This document shows positions 9,349 to 18,167 of a stretch of 64,000 nucleotides of DNA, in pieces. Within the stretch, counting starts at the first letter, position 1, and the number at the start of each line of letters is the position of its first letter. The DNA is from Dictyobacter aurantiacus. GTDB lineage: Bacteria > Chloroflexota > Ktedonobacteria > Ktedonobacterales > Ktedonobacteraceae. Location: the NCBI RefSeq assembly GCF_003967515.1, contig NZ_BIFQ01000001.1, forward strand, positions 2,356,001 through 2,420,000. Reading direction: 5' to 3'. The translations under genes and the position numbers were made by a program. The notes under the pieces are model-generated. The model ran no database searches, was not told the DNA's origin, and was given only the letters and a program-made list of their open reading frames with translations.

Positions 9349-10371
9349 ATGATACGTGTTGCAATGCTGAGCTTCTGGCATGTCCATGCACGTGACTATA
9401 CACGACAGGCGCTTGAGCATCCCGAGACCCAGATCGTAGCCGCCTGGGATGAAGAACCGGCGCGGGGCCGCGCCAAAGCTGAAGAACTGGGAATCCGTTT
9501 TTACGACGACCTGAATGAGCTGCTAAACCAGACCGATATCGATGCGGTCATCGTTGATACCCCGACCAATATCCACCATGATGTCATGATCGCCGCCGCG
9601 AAAGCGGGCAAACATATTTTCACGGAAAAAGTTATCGCTACCACGCTGCGCGAGTGCAATGAGATCATCGCAGCGATCGAGCAGGCCGGGGTAAAGCTGA
9701 CCGTTTCGCTGCCTCGCCTCAATGCCGGCTATACACAGGCCATTCGCGAGATTATGCGCCAGAAACAGCTGGGCGAAGCTACCCTCGTGCGCGTACGCCT
9801 CTCGCATAATGGCGCCATCGCGACCGCCGACAATCCCAACGGCTGGCTACCGCCCCACTTCTTTAACGCCGAGCAGTGCGGCGGCGGCGCCATGATCGAT
9901 CTCGGCTGCCACCCGATGTATCTGACACGCCTGTTCCTGGGACTGCCGGAAAGCGTCAGCGCCACCTATGGGCATATCACCGGCCGCGAGGTCGAGGATA
10001 ACGCGCTGGTCACGCTGCGCTATCCCAACGGAGCTATCGGTGTGGTTGAAGCCGGTTTTGTGAATCGCTTCTCGCCCTTTACGATCGAGGCGCATGGCAC
10101 CGAGGGGAGCCTCTTCTATGGCACACCGGAGGCCCAGCTGATTATACGCAGCACCCAGCCGGGTACCCCTGGAAGCGACCGCTGGCATACCATCTCACAG
10201 CTGCCAGCCGAGCTACCGAGCGCCTTCCAGCAATGGGTTGGTCATATTCAGCAGGGCACAACCGCCACTGAAAACATCCAGACCGCCATTGAGCTCACCA
10301 TGTTAATGGAGGCTGCCAACATCTCTGCCCATAGTAATCAACCTGTACGACTGGATTCGTTGCAACGCTAA
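9349..10371 (+). CDS. Gfo/Idh/MocA-family NAD(P)-dependent oxidoreductase
   Basis: 340 residues, normal for the family. The N-terminal Rossmann fold begins MIRVAMLSFWHVHARDY, so the usual GxGxxG is replaced by a variant loop, and continues with DTPTNIHHDVMIAAAKAGKH and FTEKVIATT, matching the family's EKP-type motif. The C-terminal half holds GGGAMIDLGCHPMYLTRL, which is the conserved substrate-side region. Such enzymes oxidise or reduce sugars, inositols or their derivatives; the substrate cannot be read from sequence. ATG 9349 follows AAAGGAG by 7 nt. It forms a co-directional set with an AraC regulator and a second family member. Confidence 0.88.
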   Translation: MIRVAMLSFWHVHARDYTRQALEHPETQIVAAWDEEPARGRAKAEELGIRFYDDLNELLNQTDIDAVIVDTPTNIHHDVMIAAAKAGKHIFTEKVIATTLRECNEIIAAIEQAGVKLTVSLPRLNAGYTQAIREIMRQKQLGEATLVRVRLSHNGAIATADNPNGWLPPHFFNAEQCGGGAMIDLGCHPMYLTRLFLGLPESVSATYGHITGREVEDNALVTLRYPNGAIGVVEAGFVNRFSPFTIEAHGTEGSLFYGTPEAQLIIRSTQPGTPGSDRWHTISQLPAELPSAFQQWVGHIQQGTTATENIQTAIELTMLMEAANISAHSNQPVRLDSLQR

Positions 10372-10417
10372 CATAGACTAGCTGAGAGACAGACAGACAG
10401 ACAGAGGAGACACGGTG

Positions 10418-11461
10418 ATGACTGTCGCAAAGGATCTGAGTCGATCGCGCTACCACCATACTTCGCGGAGAAACATGGGACCTTCCCAATTTCAACTTAT
10501 GCAGGCGGATCCTCAGGCGCTTGATCGCCTGGATATCCGCTTCCGCTGGGGACACTATGGCATTCAGGTGCTCCGCTGCCACCTGACATCGTTAAAGGCC
10601 GGCCACGTTATCCAGGCTCATAAACATCGGGATTTCGAGTTTCACTTTATCCCCAGCGGCACCGGCGCGGTTGTGCTGGATGATGGAGCCTATCCCGTTC
10701 ACGCGGGCATGTTCTTTTTGACGGGCCCCCACGTGATCCATCAGCAGGAGGCCAGCCAATGGGAGCAGTTGGATGAGCTGTGCCTGCATGTCGACATCGT
10801 CAAGCTGGATGATGCTCCGACCACCTCACCATCAACGACGCCCTGGGGTGAAGAATGGGAAGTCGCGGAGGCGGAAGAGTGCATGCGCCAACTGCATACG
10901 ATGCAGGCCCATCCAACCGTCGATCAGTATGACGCCATGAGCTGGTTCCTGACCGCTTACCGCGCCTGGCACGATCGCGAACTGGGAGCGTTCTCGACCA
11001 TCAGGCAGGCGGTTATCCAGATCATGCTACGCACAGCCCGGGCCCACCATGTCACCCAGATCAACACGGCGTTACCGTCCAGGGATATGAATGCATATCG
11101 GTACAGCCTGGCCACGCAATACATTCGCGATAACTACGCGCACCCATTGACGCTGGAAGAGGTAGCCGAGGAATTGCACATCTGTGGTCGTCAATTGCAA
11201 AGGATTCTGGATGAGCAGGCTGAAGAGACCTTCAGTGGTTACCTGGAACGCTACCGTCTGACGCAGGTCTGCATGGCGCTCACGCATTCAGACCAGACCG
11301 TTGAGCAGTTAGCGGGCCAACACGGCTTTTCCAGCGGCAGCTACCTGCATTATGTCTTTAAGAAACGCATGGGGATGACCCCCCAGCAGTATCGTGAACA
11401 ACAACGACTCAATCAACCTATGGATGGTGCTAGCTCTTCTCGATCTACCCCATCTCACTGA
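10418..11461 (+). CDS. AraC-family transcriptional regulator
   Basis: 347 residues. The N-terminal half is a cupin-like sensing domain (HKHRDFEFHFIPSGTGAVVL, then HAGMFFLTGPHVIHQ), expected to bind a small sugar-like ligand. The C-terminus holds the two AraC helix-turn-helix units (LTLEEVAEELHICGRQLQRI and QTVEQLAGQHGFSSGSYLHY followed by FKKRMGMTPQQYR). ATG 10418 lies 7-8 nt after AGAGGAG. A GACA microsatellite at about 10387-10402 lies just ahead of the ribosome site. Placed between two Gfo/Idh/MocA genes in the same direction, it most likely controls them. Confidence 0.9.
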   Translation: MTVAKDLSRSRYHHTSRRNMGPSQFQLMQADPQALDRLDIRFRWGHYGIQVLRCHLTSLKAGHVIQAHKHRDFEFHFIPSGTGAVVLDDGAYPVHAGMFFLTGPHVIHQQEASQWEQLDELCLHVDIVKLDDAPTTSPSTTPWGEEWEVAEAEECMRQLHTMQAHPTVDQYDAMSWFLTAYRAWHDRELGAFSTIRQAVIQIMLRTARAHHVTQINTALPSRDMNAYRYSLATQYIRDNYAHPLTLEEVAEELHICGRQLQRILDEQAEETFSGYLERYRLTQVCMALTHSDQTVEQLAGQHGFSSGSYLHYVFKKRMGMTPQQYREQQRLNQPMDGASSSRSTPSH

Positions 11462-11573
11462 CTCTCTATACCTGGGGTATTCCATTTGAATACCCTGCGC
11501 CCTGCTATATAAGAATTTTTCCTATATGGCACCTATAGCTTGAACCAACGCATACTCAAGGAGGAAAAGCAGC

Positions 11574-12575
11574 ATGACGATCAAAGTTGGACTTATCGGT
11601 TGCGGAGGCATTACGGCAACACATATCAGAGGCTATCTGCGCATCCCCGAGCAAGTTAAAGTCACCGCGGTCAGCGATGTCGTGACGGCAAATGCGGAGA
11701 CACGTGCGCAGGAAGTCGGCGGGGCAGAGATCTTTAGCGACTATAACGAGATGCTGGCGAAGGCGGACATCGACGCGGTCGATATCTGCTTACCCCACCA
11801 CCTCCATAAAGACGCTATTGTCGCGGCCGCCAACGCGAAGAAACATATTCTGTGTGAGAAGCCCCTCTGCCTGACGGTGCAGGAGGCCGAGGCGGTACAA
11901 CAGGCCGTCTCACAAAACGGGGTCACCCTGATGTGCGCCCACAATCAGCTGACCATGCCTCCTGTAGCCCGCGTCAAGCAGATGATCCAGGAAGGGACCT
12001 TCGGCAAGGTCTACGAGCTTCGCACCACCGATAGCTTCTTTAATAAGTTCGATCCTAAAAACATGGGCTGGCGCGCCCATCGTTCGATGATCGGCGGTGG
12101 CGAGCTGATCGACACCGGCTATCATCCCACGTATTTGTTACTCTACCTGGCCAGCAGCGAACCCGTAGAAGTCACAGCCATGCTCAGCAAGCATCGCCTG
12201 GAGTTTATGGATGGTGAGGATTCCGCCCAGGTGCTGGTGCGCTTCGCCGATGGATCGGTGGGAAACATCGTGACCAGCTGGGCCTACGTTCCTGCCTCCA
12301 TCACCGAGAAGTTCTCGCTGGTGGCGGAAAAAGGTAGTGCCTATAGCTATGGCAGCGATCTGTTCTACAAACTGCACGGTGAAGAAGAGCAGAAGATCGA
12401 GATGAGCGGCGTAGACACCTTCGCGGAAGAGATCAAAGACTTTGTTACCTGCTTGCAGGAGGGCCGCCGTCCGGTCAACACCGAGGCCGAAGGCATCAAC
12501 GTACTAAAAGTTATCCTTGGTGCCTATAAGTCGGCGGAAGAGAAACGCACCGTTTCCCTGGCCGACCTGGCTTAA
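11574..12575 (+). CDS. Gfo/Idh/MocA-family oxidoreductase
   Basis: 333 residues. It has a classic dinucleotide site (KVGLIGCGGITATHIRGY), the family motif CEKPLCLTVQEAE, and GGGELIDTGYHPTYLLLYL in the C-terminal domain. It is clearly homologous to, but divergent from, the enzyme two genes upstream. A strong AAGGAGG precedes the ATG. The 112 bp between it and the AraC gene could hold its own promoter. With its neighbours it suggests a small sugar or polyol catabolic unit, although no transporter or kinase is nearby. Confidence 0.9.
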   Translation: MTIKVGLIGCGGITATHIRGYLRIPEQVKVTAVSDVVTANAETRAQEVGGAEIFSDYNEMLAKADIDAVDICLPHHLHKDAIVAAANAKKHILCEKPLCLTVQEAEAVQQAVSQNGVTLMCAHNQLTMPPVARVKQMIQEGTFGKVYELRTTDSFFNKFDPKNMGWRAHRSMIGGGELIDTGYHPTYLLLYLASSEPVEVTAMLSKHRLEFMDGEDSAQVLVRFADGSVGNIVTSWAYVPASITEKFSLVAEKGSAYSYGSDLFYKLHGEEEQKIEMSGVDTFAEEIKDFVTCLQEGRRPVNTEAEGINVLKVILGAYKSAEEKRTVSLADLA

Positions 12576-12585
12576 CCCCCACCTT

Positions 12586-12622
12586 CGATTATGGTTCGGA
12601 GACGGGTTCCGAACCATAATCG
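12586..12622. terminator. Bidirectional terminator-like hairpin
   Basis: A perfect 15-bp stem (CGATTATGGTTCGGA with its complement at 12608-12622), enclosed by CCCACC and GGGTGGG, lies between the convergent oxidoreductase and response regulator genes. It has no strong T-run, so its terminator activity is presumed. Confidence 0.6.
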
Positions 12623-12638
12623 GAGGCGAGCTCCGAAC

Positions 12639-13319
12639 CTATGGGTGGGAGGATTGTTTGGGGTGGACGATGCCGTGTTCCCAGGCGTAGACGGCCGCCT
12701 GCGTACGGTCAACTGTGTGCAGCTTGCCCAGGATATTGCTCACATGCCCCTTGACGGTTTTTTCGCTGATCACCAACTTTTCGGCGATCTCAGCGTTGCT
12801 ATGGCCGGCGGCGATCAGACGCAGGACATCCAGTTCGCGCTCACTCAGGTCGGATGCCAGGTTGCGCGCCTCTTTCTTGACACCCTGGATCTCCTGCACA
12901 ACCCTGGCCGCCACGCGAGGATGCAGGACGGATTCCTCACGCGCCGCCTTGCGAATGGTATCAGCCAGTTCATCTGGTCCCACATCCTTCAGCACATAGG
13001 AGAGGGCGCCGGCCCGCAAAGCCGGAAAGATATATTCATCTTCATGGAATGAAGTCAGTATAATCACTTTTGTGCGTGGACATTGCTGCCTGATACGCCG
13101 TGTGGCCTCGATACCACTGATGCCGGGCAACATCATATCCATCAAAACAACCGCCGGTTGGAGCGTACGCACCTTCTCTACCGCGGCCTCCCCATTATCG
13201 GCCTCGTCCAGCACCTGAATATCGGGCTGCAACTCTAGAAAGACGCGCACCCCCTGGCGCACCAGCCTGTGATCATCCACCAATAGGACAGTGATCGCGT
13301 TCTCTACCGTCTCCTGCAT
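12639..13319 (-). CDS. NarL/FixJ-family response regulator
   Basis: 226 residues. The receiver domain has the acidic pair in VLLVDDHRLVRQG, the phospho-acceptor Asp in VVLMDMMLPGISG, then ILTSFHEDEY and the Lys in YVLKDVG. The C-terminal LuxR-type helix-turn-helix reads LSERELDVLRLIAAGHSNAE and ISEKTVKGHVSNILGKL. The start is the ATG at 13319 with GGGAG upstream; longer readings would run into the kinase gene. It lies 52 bp after the histidine kinase gene in the same direction, so the two form a standard two-component pair. Confidence 0.93.
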   Translation of the reverse strand: MQETVENAITVLLVDDHRLVRQGVRVFLELQPDIQVLDEADNGEAAVEKVRTLQPAVVLMDMMLPGISGIEATRRIRQQCPRTKVIILTSFHEDEYIFPALRAGALSYVLKDVGPDELADTIRKAAREESVLHPRVAARVVQEIQGVKKEARNLASDLSERELDVLRLIAAGHSNAEIAEKLVISEKTVKGHVSNILGKLHTVDRTQAAVYAWEHGIVHPKQSSHP

Positions 13320-13371
13320 GCCTGGCTCCCTTCGCCTCCCTGCGCAATAGCAGATACACCTATAAAAATAC

Positions 13372-14802
13372 TCATACCGGCGTGCCCGCGCATTCAATAT
13401 AGATCTGCGTGCCCTTGCCGCTAGCGCTCTCAATCCTGATCTGTCCACCCAGTTCGCGGATGCGTTCCTGCATGGACAGCAGGCCCACACCATGCTTCTC
13501 GCGCCTTTCCATGTGAAAACCCCTGCCGTTATCGCTGATACGCAGCACGACCACCTCTTCTGAACAGCGCAGCTGCACCTGTACCTGCGTGGCGTTGCTA
13601 TGACGGGCAACGTTCGACAGCGCCTCCTGACAGACGCGGAAGAGCGCCTCCTCCAGCGCGGGCGAGATGACGCAGGTCCCCTCAACCTCAACGCTGGCGG
13701 CGATCCAGGTCTGCTCCTGCCACTGCTTGATATATGTCTGCAGCGCCTGCGCCAGCGATCTACCTTCCAGGGCGACGGGACGCAGTTCGCGAATCAGCGC
13801 GCTGAGCTCTTTCTGCACCTCGCGCACCAGCTGCTCCATATCATCCAGGCGCTGGCGCGCGGCGGCCACGTCCTTTCCCATCAAGAGACGAATCGCGCCT
13901 ACCTGCATGGCAACCACAAAGACCTGCTGCTTGACGCTATCGTGCAGATCGCGCGCCAGGCGGTTGCGCTCCTCCAGCATCGCCAGTTGCTGACGCGTAC
14001 GCAGAAACTGTTGCAGCTGCTCGGCCATAGTGTTAAGCTGACGCGTTAGCTGCCCCAGCTCATCCTCAGAAGGATCAACAGCGCGTACCAGAAAATCCCC
14101 CTGGCTCCACTGATTGGCCGCCAGCGAGAGACGCTTGAAGCGACGGGTAAAGCTGCGCGCAGTCAGGAAGCCCGCCACGGCACCGGTCAGTGCGGCCAGT
14201 ACCGTGATCACGATCACATTGAGGACAATTAAAGGTAACAGATTGTTGAGGTTAGCAGAAAATACCGCGTTCGTCAATTGATCTGAGCGCAAGATAATCG
14301 CGCCCTCAACCCGTTGCCCATCCACAATTGGGGCCATCAGCACCGAGATATGCGAACCATCCTGAAAGGCTAGCCCTTGTCCGGCGTTTTTCCCCTGCAA
14401 GAGACGCTGCAATTGCCGCTGCTCATCCTGGGAGAGCACGCTGTGCAACTGTGGCTGCTCATCTCCTCCGCGAGCAATCAAGACGTTACCCTGCTGATCT
14501 ACCACAGCCAGGAAACTGGCGCGAGAATGTGATGAAAGTTCGGTTGCACCATTGCTGGTGATCTGCAGCCATTTTGCCAGTTCCGCATGATCTGGATGTC
14601 CATTAACAAAGAATGGCACCGCCTGGGTAGCTAAACTCTGCACATTATTCAGCCAGATACGATTAGGAAAGGCGAAAAAATAGATCAAGATCACAATCAC
14701 GGTGATCACTTCAATCAAACAGACGGTTACCACCGTAGTCAACAGAGACGAGAGCGTCAGCTTCCACTGCAACCGCTGTCCCGGCCGTCTCAACAACTCC
14801 AT
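13372..14802 (-). CDS. NarX/LiaS-type sensor histidine kinase
   Basis: 476 residues. An N-terminal membrane helix (about 18-45) and a second one (about 190-215) bound an extracytoplasmic sensor region. A HAMP-like linker (FTRRFKRLSLAANQWSQGD) leads to the dimerisation domain, whose phospho-acceptor His is in EERNRLARDLHDSVKQQVF, the HisKA_3 type. The ATPase domain follows (ALSNVARHSNA; RISDNGRGF; HGVGLLSMQERI). Its partner is the NarL-type regulator directly downstream. The sensed signal is unknown. Confidence 0.92.
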   Translation of the reverse strand: MELLRRPGQRLQWKLTLSSLLTTVVTVCLIEVITVIVILIYFFAFPNRIWLNNVQSLATQAVPFFVNGHPDHAELAKWLQITSNGATELSSHSRASFLAVVDQQGNVLIARGGDEQPQLHSVLSQDEQRQLQRLLQGKNAGQGLAFQDGSHISVLMAPIVDGQRVEGAIILRSDQLTNAVFSANLNNLLPLIVLNVIVITVLAALTGAVAGFLTARSFTRRFKRLSLAANQWSQGDFLVRAVDPSEDELGQLTRQLNTMAEQLQQFLRTRQQLAMLEERNRLARDLHDSVKQQVFVVAMQVGAIRLLMGKDVAAARQRLDDMEQLVREVQKELSALIRELRPVALEGRSLAQALQTYIKQWQEQTWIAASVEVEGTCVISPALEEALFRVCQEALSNVARHSNATQVQVQLRCSEEVVVLRISDNGRGFHMERREKHGVGLLSMQERIRELGGQIRIESASGKGTQIYIECAGTPV

Positions 14803-14895
14803 GCCTCCTGCTCCAATAAAAAAGCACGACTCATCTATTAACGCTTTGTATTATATAATACATCTCGTTTAGAATGTATCTGACTTCCGTCATGT

Positions 14896-15529
14896 TGGTG
14901 GCACGTGCGTGCCCCCGCACGCGCGTCCGCGTAGCGGACGCGCTAGTTTGGTGTATTGGTGCAGCAGGGACGCGAAAGCGCCCCTGCTGCACCAATACAC
15001 CATGAACTTGTGCGCACTAGAGGTGCGAAAGCTCTGATGTCAGTTTTGAGGTGGTGCATCGGGGACGCGAAAGCGCCCCTGCTGCACCAATACACCATGA
15101 ACTTGCGCGCACTAGAGGTGCGAAAGCTCTGATGTCAGTTTTGAGGTGGTGCATCGGGGACGCGAAAGCGCCCCTGCTGCACCAATACACCATGGACTTG
15201 CGCGCACTAGAGGTGCGAAAGCTCTGATGTCAGTTTTGAGGTGGTGCATCGGGGGCGCGAAAGCGCCCCTGCTGCACCAATACACCATGGACTTGCGCGC
15301 ACTAGAGGTGCGAAAGCTCTGATGTCAGTTTTGAGGTGGTGCATCGGGGACGCGAAAGCGCCCCTGCTGCACCAATACACCATGGACTTGCGCGCACTAG
15401 AGGTGCGAAAGCTCTGATGTCAGTTTTGAGGTGGTGCATCGGGGGCGCGGATGCGCCCCCGATGCACCACCTCAAAACCAGTGGCGGCCGCGTAGCGGAC
15501 GCGCGTGCGGGGGCGCGCACGTGCCACCA
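14896..15529. repeat. Composite hairpin-repeat element with inverted ends
   Basis: Both ends carry the same roughly 44-bp sequence in inverted orientation (14896-14940 and 15486-15529; core CCCCCGCACGCGCGTCCGC). The inside begins with a hairpin at 14949-15002 (tip ACGC-GAAA-GCGC). It continues as a tandem array and ends with a perfect 26-bp-arm palindrome at 15423-15478 (tip GCGC-GGAT-GCGC). There is no coding region. It fills the gap between two minus-strand signalling genes. Inverted ends without a transposase resemble a MITE-like element, but target duplications were not identified. Confidence 0.8.
15001..15475. repeat. Tandem array, 95-bp period, five units
   Basis: Units start at 15001, 15096, 15191, 15286 and 15381, nearly identical apart from one- or two-base changes (TGAACTTG/TGGACTTG; GGGGAC/GGGGGC). 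Each unit contains a spacer with GCGCACTAGAGGTGCGAAAGC, then a left hairpin arm of one type, a GAAA loop, and a right arm of another type. The last unit switches to a matching right arm with a GGAT loop. Confidence 0.92.
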
Positions 15530-15541
15530 GAGTAATAAAAG

Positions 15542-17104
15542 CTATTGGTGGCCGTCGAGCAGGGAGTGTACCTTATCCAGCAGCACATCCAAATCGAAGG
15601 GTTTTTGCAGGAAATCGCTGTGGGGATCAAGCAGGTCTTTTTGCTGCAGCTGGATTTGTTGATAGCCGCTCATGACCAGCATCTTTGCTTCGGGTTGCCT
15701 GCGGCGTATCTGTTGTTGAAACTCTTTGCCTTGCATTTTTGGCATCATAATATCGGCTATGATCAGACATATGGTAGCGCTATGCTCCTGAAATAGCTGC
15801 AGCCCTTCTTCTCCATCACTGGCCACCAGAAGGGTATACCCATCTTCGCGCAGAACGTCACAGATGACCTGCTGAACGTCTGGATCATCTTCCACCACCA
15901 GGATCGTCGCTTTTCCAGATGACTTCGCGACCGGCATCGCCTTCTCTGGTACTTCAATCTCGCCGAGCATCATATCTTCCCGCGCAATCTGCTCTGCTAC
16001 CGGCAAACAGAGGGCAAAGCAGGTCCCTTCGCCTGGCTGGCTGGTTACCTCGATAAAGCCGTGATGCTGCTGAATGATGCCATAGACCACCGCGAGGCCG
16101 AGCCCGGTCCCCTGACCGACACCTTTGGTCGTAAAGAACGGCTCGAAGAGACGAGACAATGTCTCTGGTGACATACCTTCACCGGTGTCAGTGATGGTGA
16201 TCTGCACATAAGGTCCTGGTTGAGTAGTGAAACGAGCATCCTGTTTACCCTGTTGAAGCTGGAACGAATGGGTCTGGATCATTAATGTTCCCCCGTGCGG
16301 CATAGCATCACGCGCGTTAATGCACAGATTCATAAGCATCTGTTCCAGCTGGGTAGGGTCGGCATAGACATCGGCGATGTCGGGGTCCGGGACAAACTCT
16401 ATCTTGATCGTTGGCCCCAGCAAGGTGCTTAAAAATCCCAATGTCTGGGCGATCAAATCATTGAGCTGGATGCGTATGGGCTCTAAACGGCTGCCACGTG
16501 CGAAAGTCAGTAACTGTCGTGTCATGCGTGCCCCTTGTTCGGCACGCGTAAAAATATGCCGGAAAGAGTCTGCCAGCTCTGGCTGATCTGAAGCATGCTT
16601 CATACCTTGCTGCGCATAGCCCATCATACCCGCCAACAAATTATTAAAGTCATGGGCCAGACCACTAACCAGCAGACCTAGACTCTCCATTTTCTGGGCC
16701 TGTTGAACCTGTTTCTGCAACAGTTCATGTTCGGTCTGTAACTGTTGCCGCTTGAAAAACTCTTTGATAGCCAGTGGAAGTCTGGAGAGATGGGTCTTGA
16801 GCACATAATCGCTCAGGCCAAGTTTCATAGCTTCAACCGCCACCTCTTCACTGCCAGTATCTGTAATCATGAACACTGGTAGTTCGGGGCGGCACTTCGC
16901 TACAAATTTGAGCACCTCAATCCCATTGGTCCACTTGATCTGGTAATCGGTCAGCACAAAATCAAAATCTGGCTGTTTCATAATGTCCAGAAAAGCCTGC
17001 TGGTTCGTTACTTCCCGCCATTGAATATCCGGCCAGACCTGCTCCATCTTATGCTTAATTAACTGACGATCAAAAGGATTGTCATCAATGAGAAGGACTT
17101 TCAT
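15542..17104 (-). CDS. Hybrid histidine kinase (receiver-HisKA-ATPase-receiver)
   Basis: 520 residues. Residues 1-120 are a complete receiver (VLLIDDNPFDR; Asp in FVLTDYQI; Lys in YVLKTHLSR). The kinase core follows: His in LVSGLAHDFNNLLAGMMGYA, then MNLCINARDAM, TDTGEGMSPE and GQGTGLGLAVVYGI. A second receiver ends the protein (ILVVEDDPDVQQV; Asp in LIIADIMMPKMQG; LVMSGY; FLQKPFD). No membrane segment is seen, so it is cytosolic. The ATG at 17104 overlaps the TGA of the preceding kinase gene (TGATG), which points to translational coupling. It is the last gene of the KaiC operon and could be where signals from the operon converge. Confidence 0.92.
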   Translation of the reverse strand: MKVLLIDDNPFDRQLIKHKMEQVWPDIQWREVTNQQAFLDIMKQPDFDFVLTDYQIKWTNGIEVLKFVAKCRPELPVFMITDTGSEEVAVEAMKLGLSDYVLKTHLSRLPLAIKEFFKRQQLQTEHELLQKQVQQAQKMESLGLLVSGLAHDFNNLLAGMMGYAQQGMKHASDQPELADSFRHIFTRAEQGARMTRQLLTFARGSRLEPIRIQLNDLIAQTLGFLSTLLGPTIKIEFVPDPDIADVYADPTQLEQMLMNLCINARDAMPHGGTLMIQTHSFQLQQGKQDARFTTQPGPYVQITITDTGEGMSPETLSRLFEPFFTTKGVGQGTGLGLAVVYGIIQQHHGFIEVTSQPGEGTCFALCLPVAEQIAREDMMLGEIEVPEKAMPVAKSSGKATILVVEDDPDVQQVICDVLREDGYTLLVASDGEEGLQLFQEHSATICLIIADIMMPKMQGKEFQQQIRRRQPEAKMLVMSGYQQIQLQQKDLLDPHSDFLQKPFDLDVLLDKVHSLLDGHQ

Positions 17105-18162
17105 CACTCTCCTTTCGTGACCGAGCGCAACTCCAGCCAGAATGTACTCCCCCGATCTATTACTGAGCTCACTCCAACGTGCCCTCCCATCAGGTCAACC
17201 GCTTTGCGTACGGTGGCCAATCCCAGACCGATGCCTTCATATTCTTCGACTCCATGAAGCTGGGTGAATGGCTTGAATAGATTGGCTATATTTTGAGGAG
17301 AGATACCAATGCCGTGGTCCTCTATCTCCAACCGATAGCTGCCATGCAGCTTTATCGCGCGGATCTGTATGTCAGGGTGATCGCCTGGTTTGATAAATTT
17401 GAGCGCATTGGATAATAGATTGGTGATAGCCATGCGCAACAGGAGTGGTTGCCCCTCTACAGCTGGCAAAGGGGACTCAATCATAATGTGGGCCTCTTGC
17501 TGTTCTATTGTTGAGGAAAGGCATTGGATACATTGCTCGACTAACAACTGAAGATCCACTTCCTGCGGTTCTACTTGCGTATGACCCACTCTTGCGAAGG
17601 CAACCAGGCCATCAATAAATTCCCTCATCTGTACTGTCGATGTATGGATATTTGTGAGGTACTCTTTGCCTTTATCCGTCAGTCGTTCGCCTTCTTCGCT
17701 GGCGAGAATTTCCGCAAAGCCTTTGATGGCGCGCAATGGAGCGCGCAGATCATGCGTCATCGCGTGAAAAAATGATTCCAGGTCGCTATTGCGCAATTTC
17801 AGGGAGAGAGAAAGCTCTCGGGTGCGTACCAGCATCTCTACCCGTGCCTGCAGCTCTGTTTTTTCCACCGGCAAACGAATCAGCTCATCGATGGTCTTCC
17901 AGAGGTGCCGTGTAATCAATTCCACCTCGCGATAGGAGGTCAGGAGTATCACCGGCAAGAAGAGCGGATCCTCTCTGGATCTGTGGGCTTGAATCTCAGC
18001 CCAGCGCCGATCTAAGGCTGGCCCATCAATCAGGCAGACATCAAATGCCTCTGCCAGCGGCACGCCGGATTCCTGTTGCATAACCTGGTAGCGCTGAGAG
18101 AGCCAGTTGGCCAGCAAGGCGCGATTTTGTCTGTTTTCAAGCAGGAGCAGAAGGCGTGTCAT
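17104..18162 (-). CDS. Histidine kinase with degenerate receiver-like N-terminus
   Basis: 352 residues. The first 110 or so fold-match a receiver (LLLLLENRQNRALL; Asp in VCLIDG; ILLTSYREVE), but the acidic pair is replaced by E-N and the conserved Lys by Arg (IRLPV), so phosphorylation is doubtful. The kinase core is intact: His in FFHAMTHDLRAPLRAIKGFA, then ITNLLSNALKF, EIEDHGIGISPQNI and GIGLGLATVRKAV. It is cytosolic. It starts 5 bp after the stand-alone receiver gene and overlaps the next kinase by one base. It is probably part of a phosphorelay with the other three gene products. Confidence 0.88.
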   Translation of the reverse strand: MTRLLLLLENRQNRALLANWLSQRYQVMQQESGVPLAEAFDVCLIDGPALDRRWAEIQAHRSREDPLFLPVILLTSYREVELITRHLWKTIDELIRLPVEKTELQARVEMLVRTRELSLSLKLRNSDLESFFHAMTHDLRAPLRAIKGFAEILASEEGERLTDKGKEYLTNIHTSTVQMREFIDGLVAFARVGHTQVEPQEVDLQLLVEQCIQCLSSTIEQQEAHIMIESPLPAVEGQPLLLRMAITNLLSNALKFIKPGDHPDIQIRAIKLHGSYRLEIEDHGIGISPQNIANLFKPFTQLHGVEEYEGIGLGLATVRKAVDLMGGHVGVSSVIDRGSTFWLELRSVTKGE

Positions 18163-18167
18163 TTTTA

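Noticed and set aside
10387-10402. GACA microsatellite as a phase-variation switch
   Set aside because: It lies before the ribosome site rather than in the coding frame, and has only about four units.
15001-15475. Possible CRISPR array
   Set aside because: The 95-bp units are near-identical throughout, with no unique spacers, and no cas genes are in the window.
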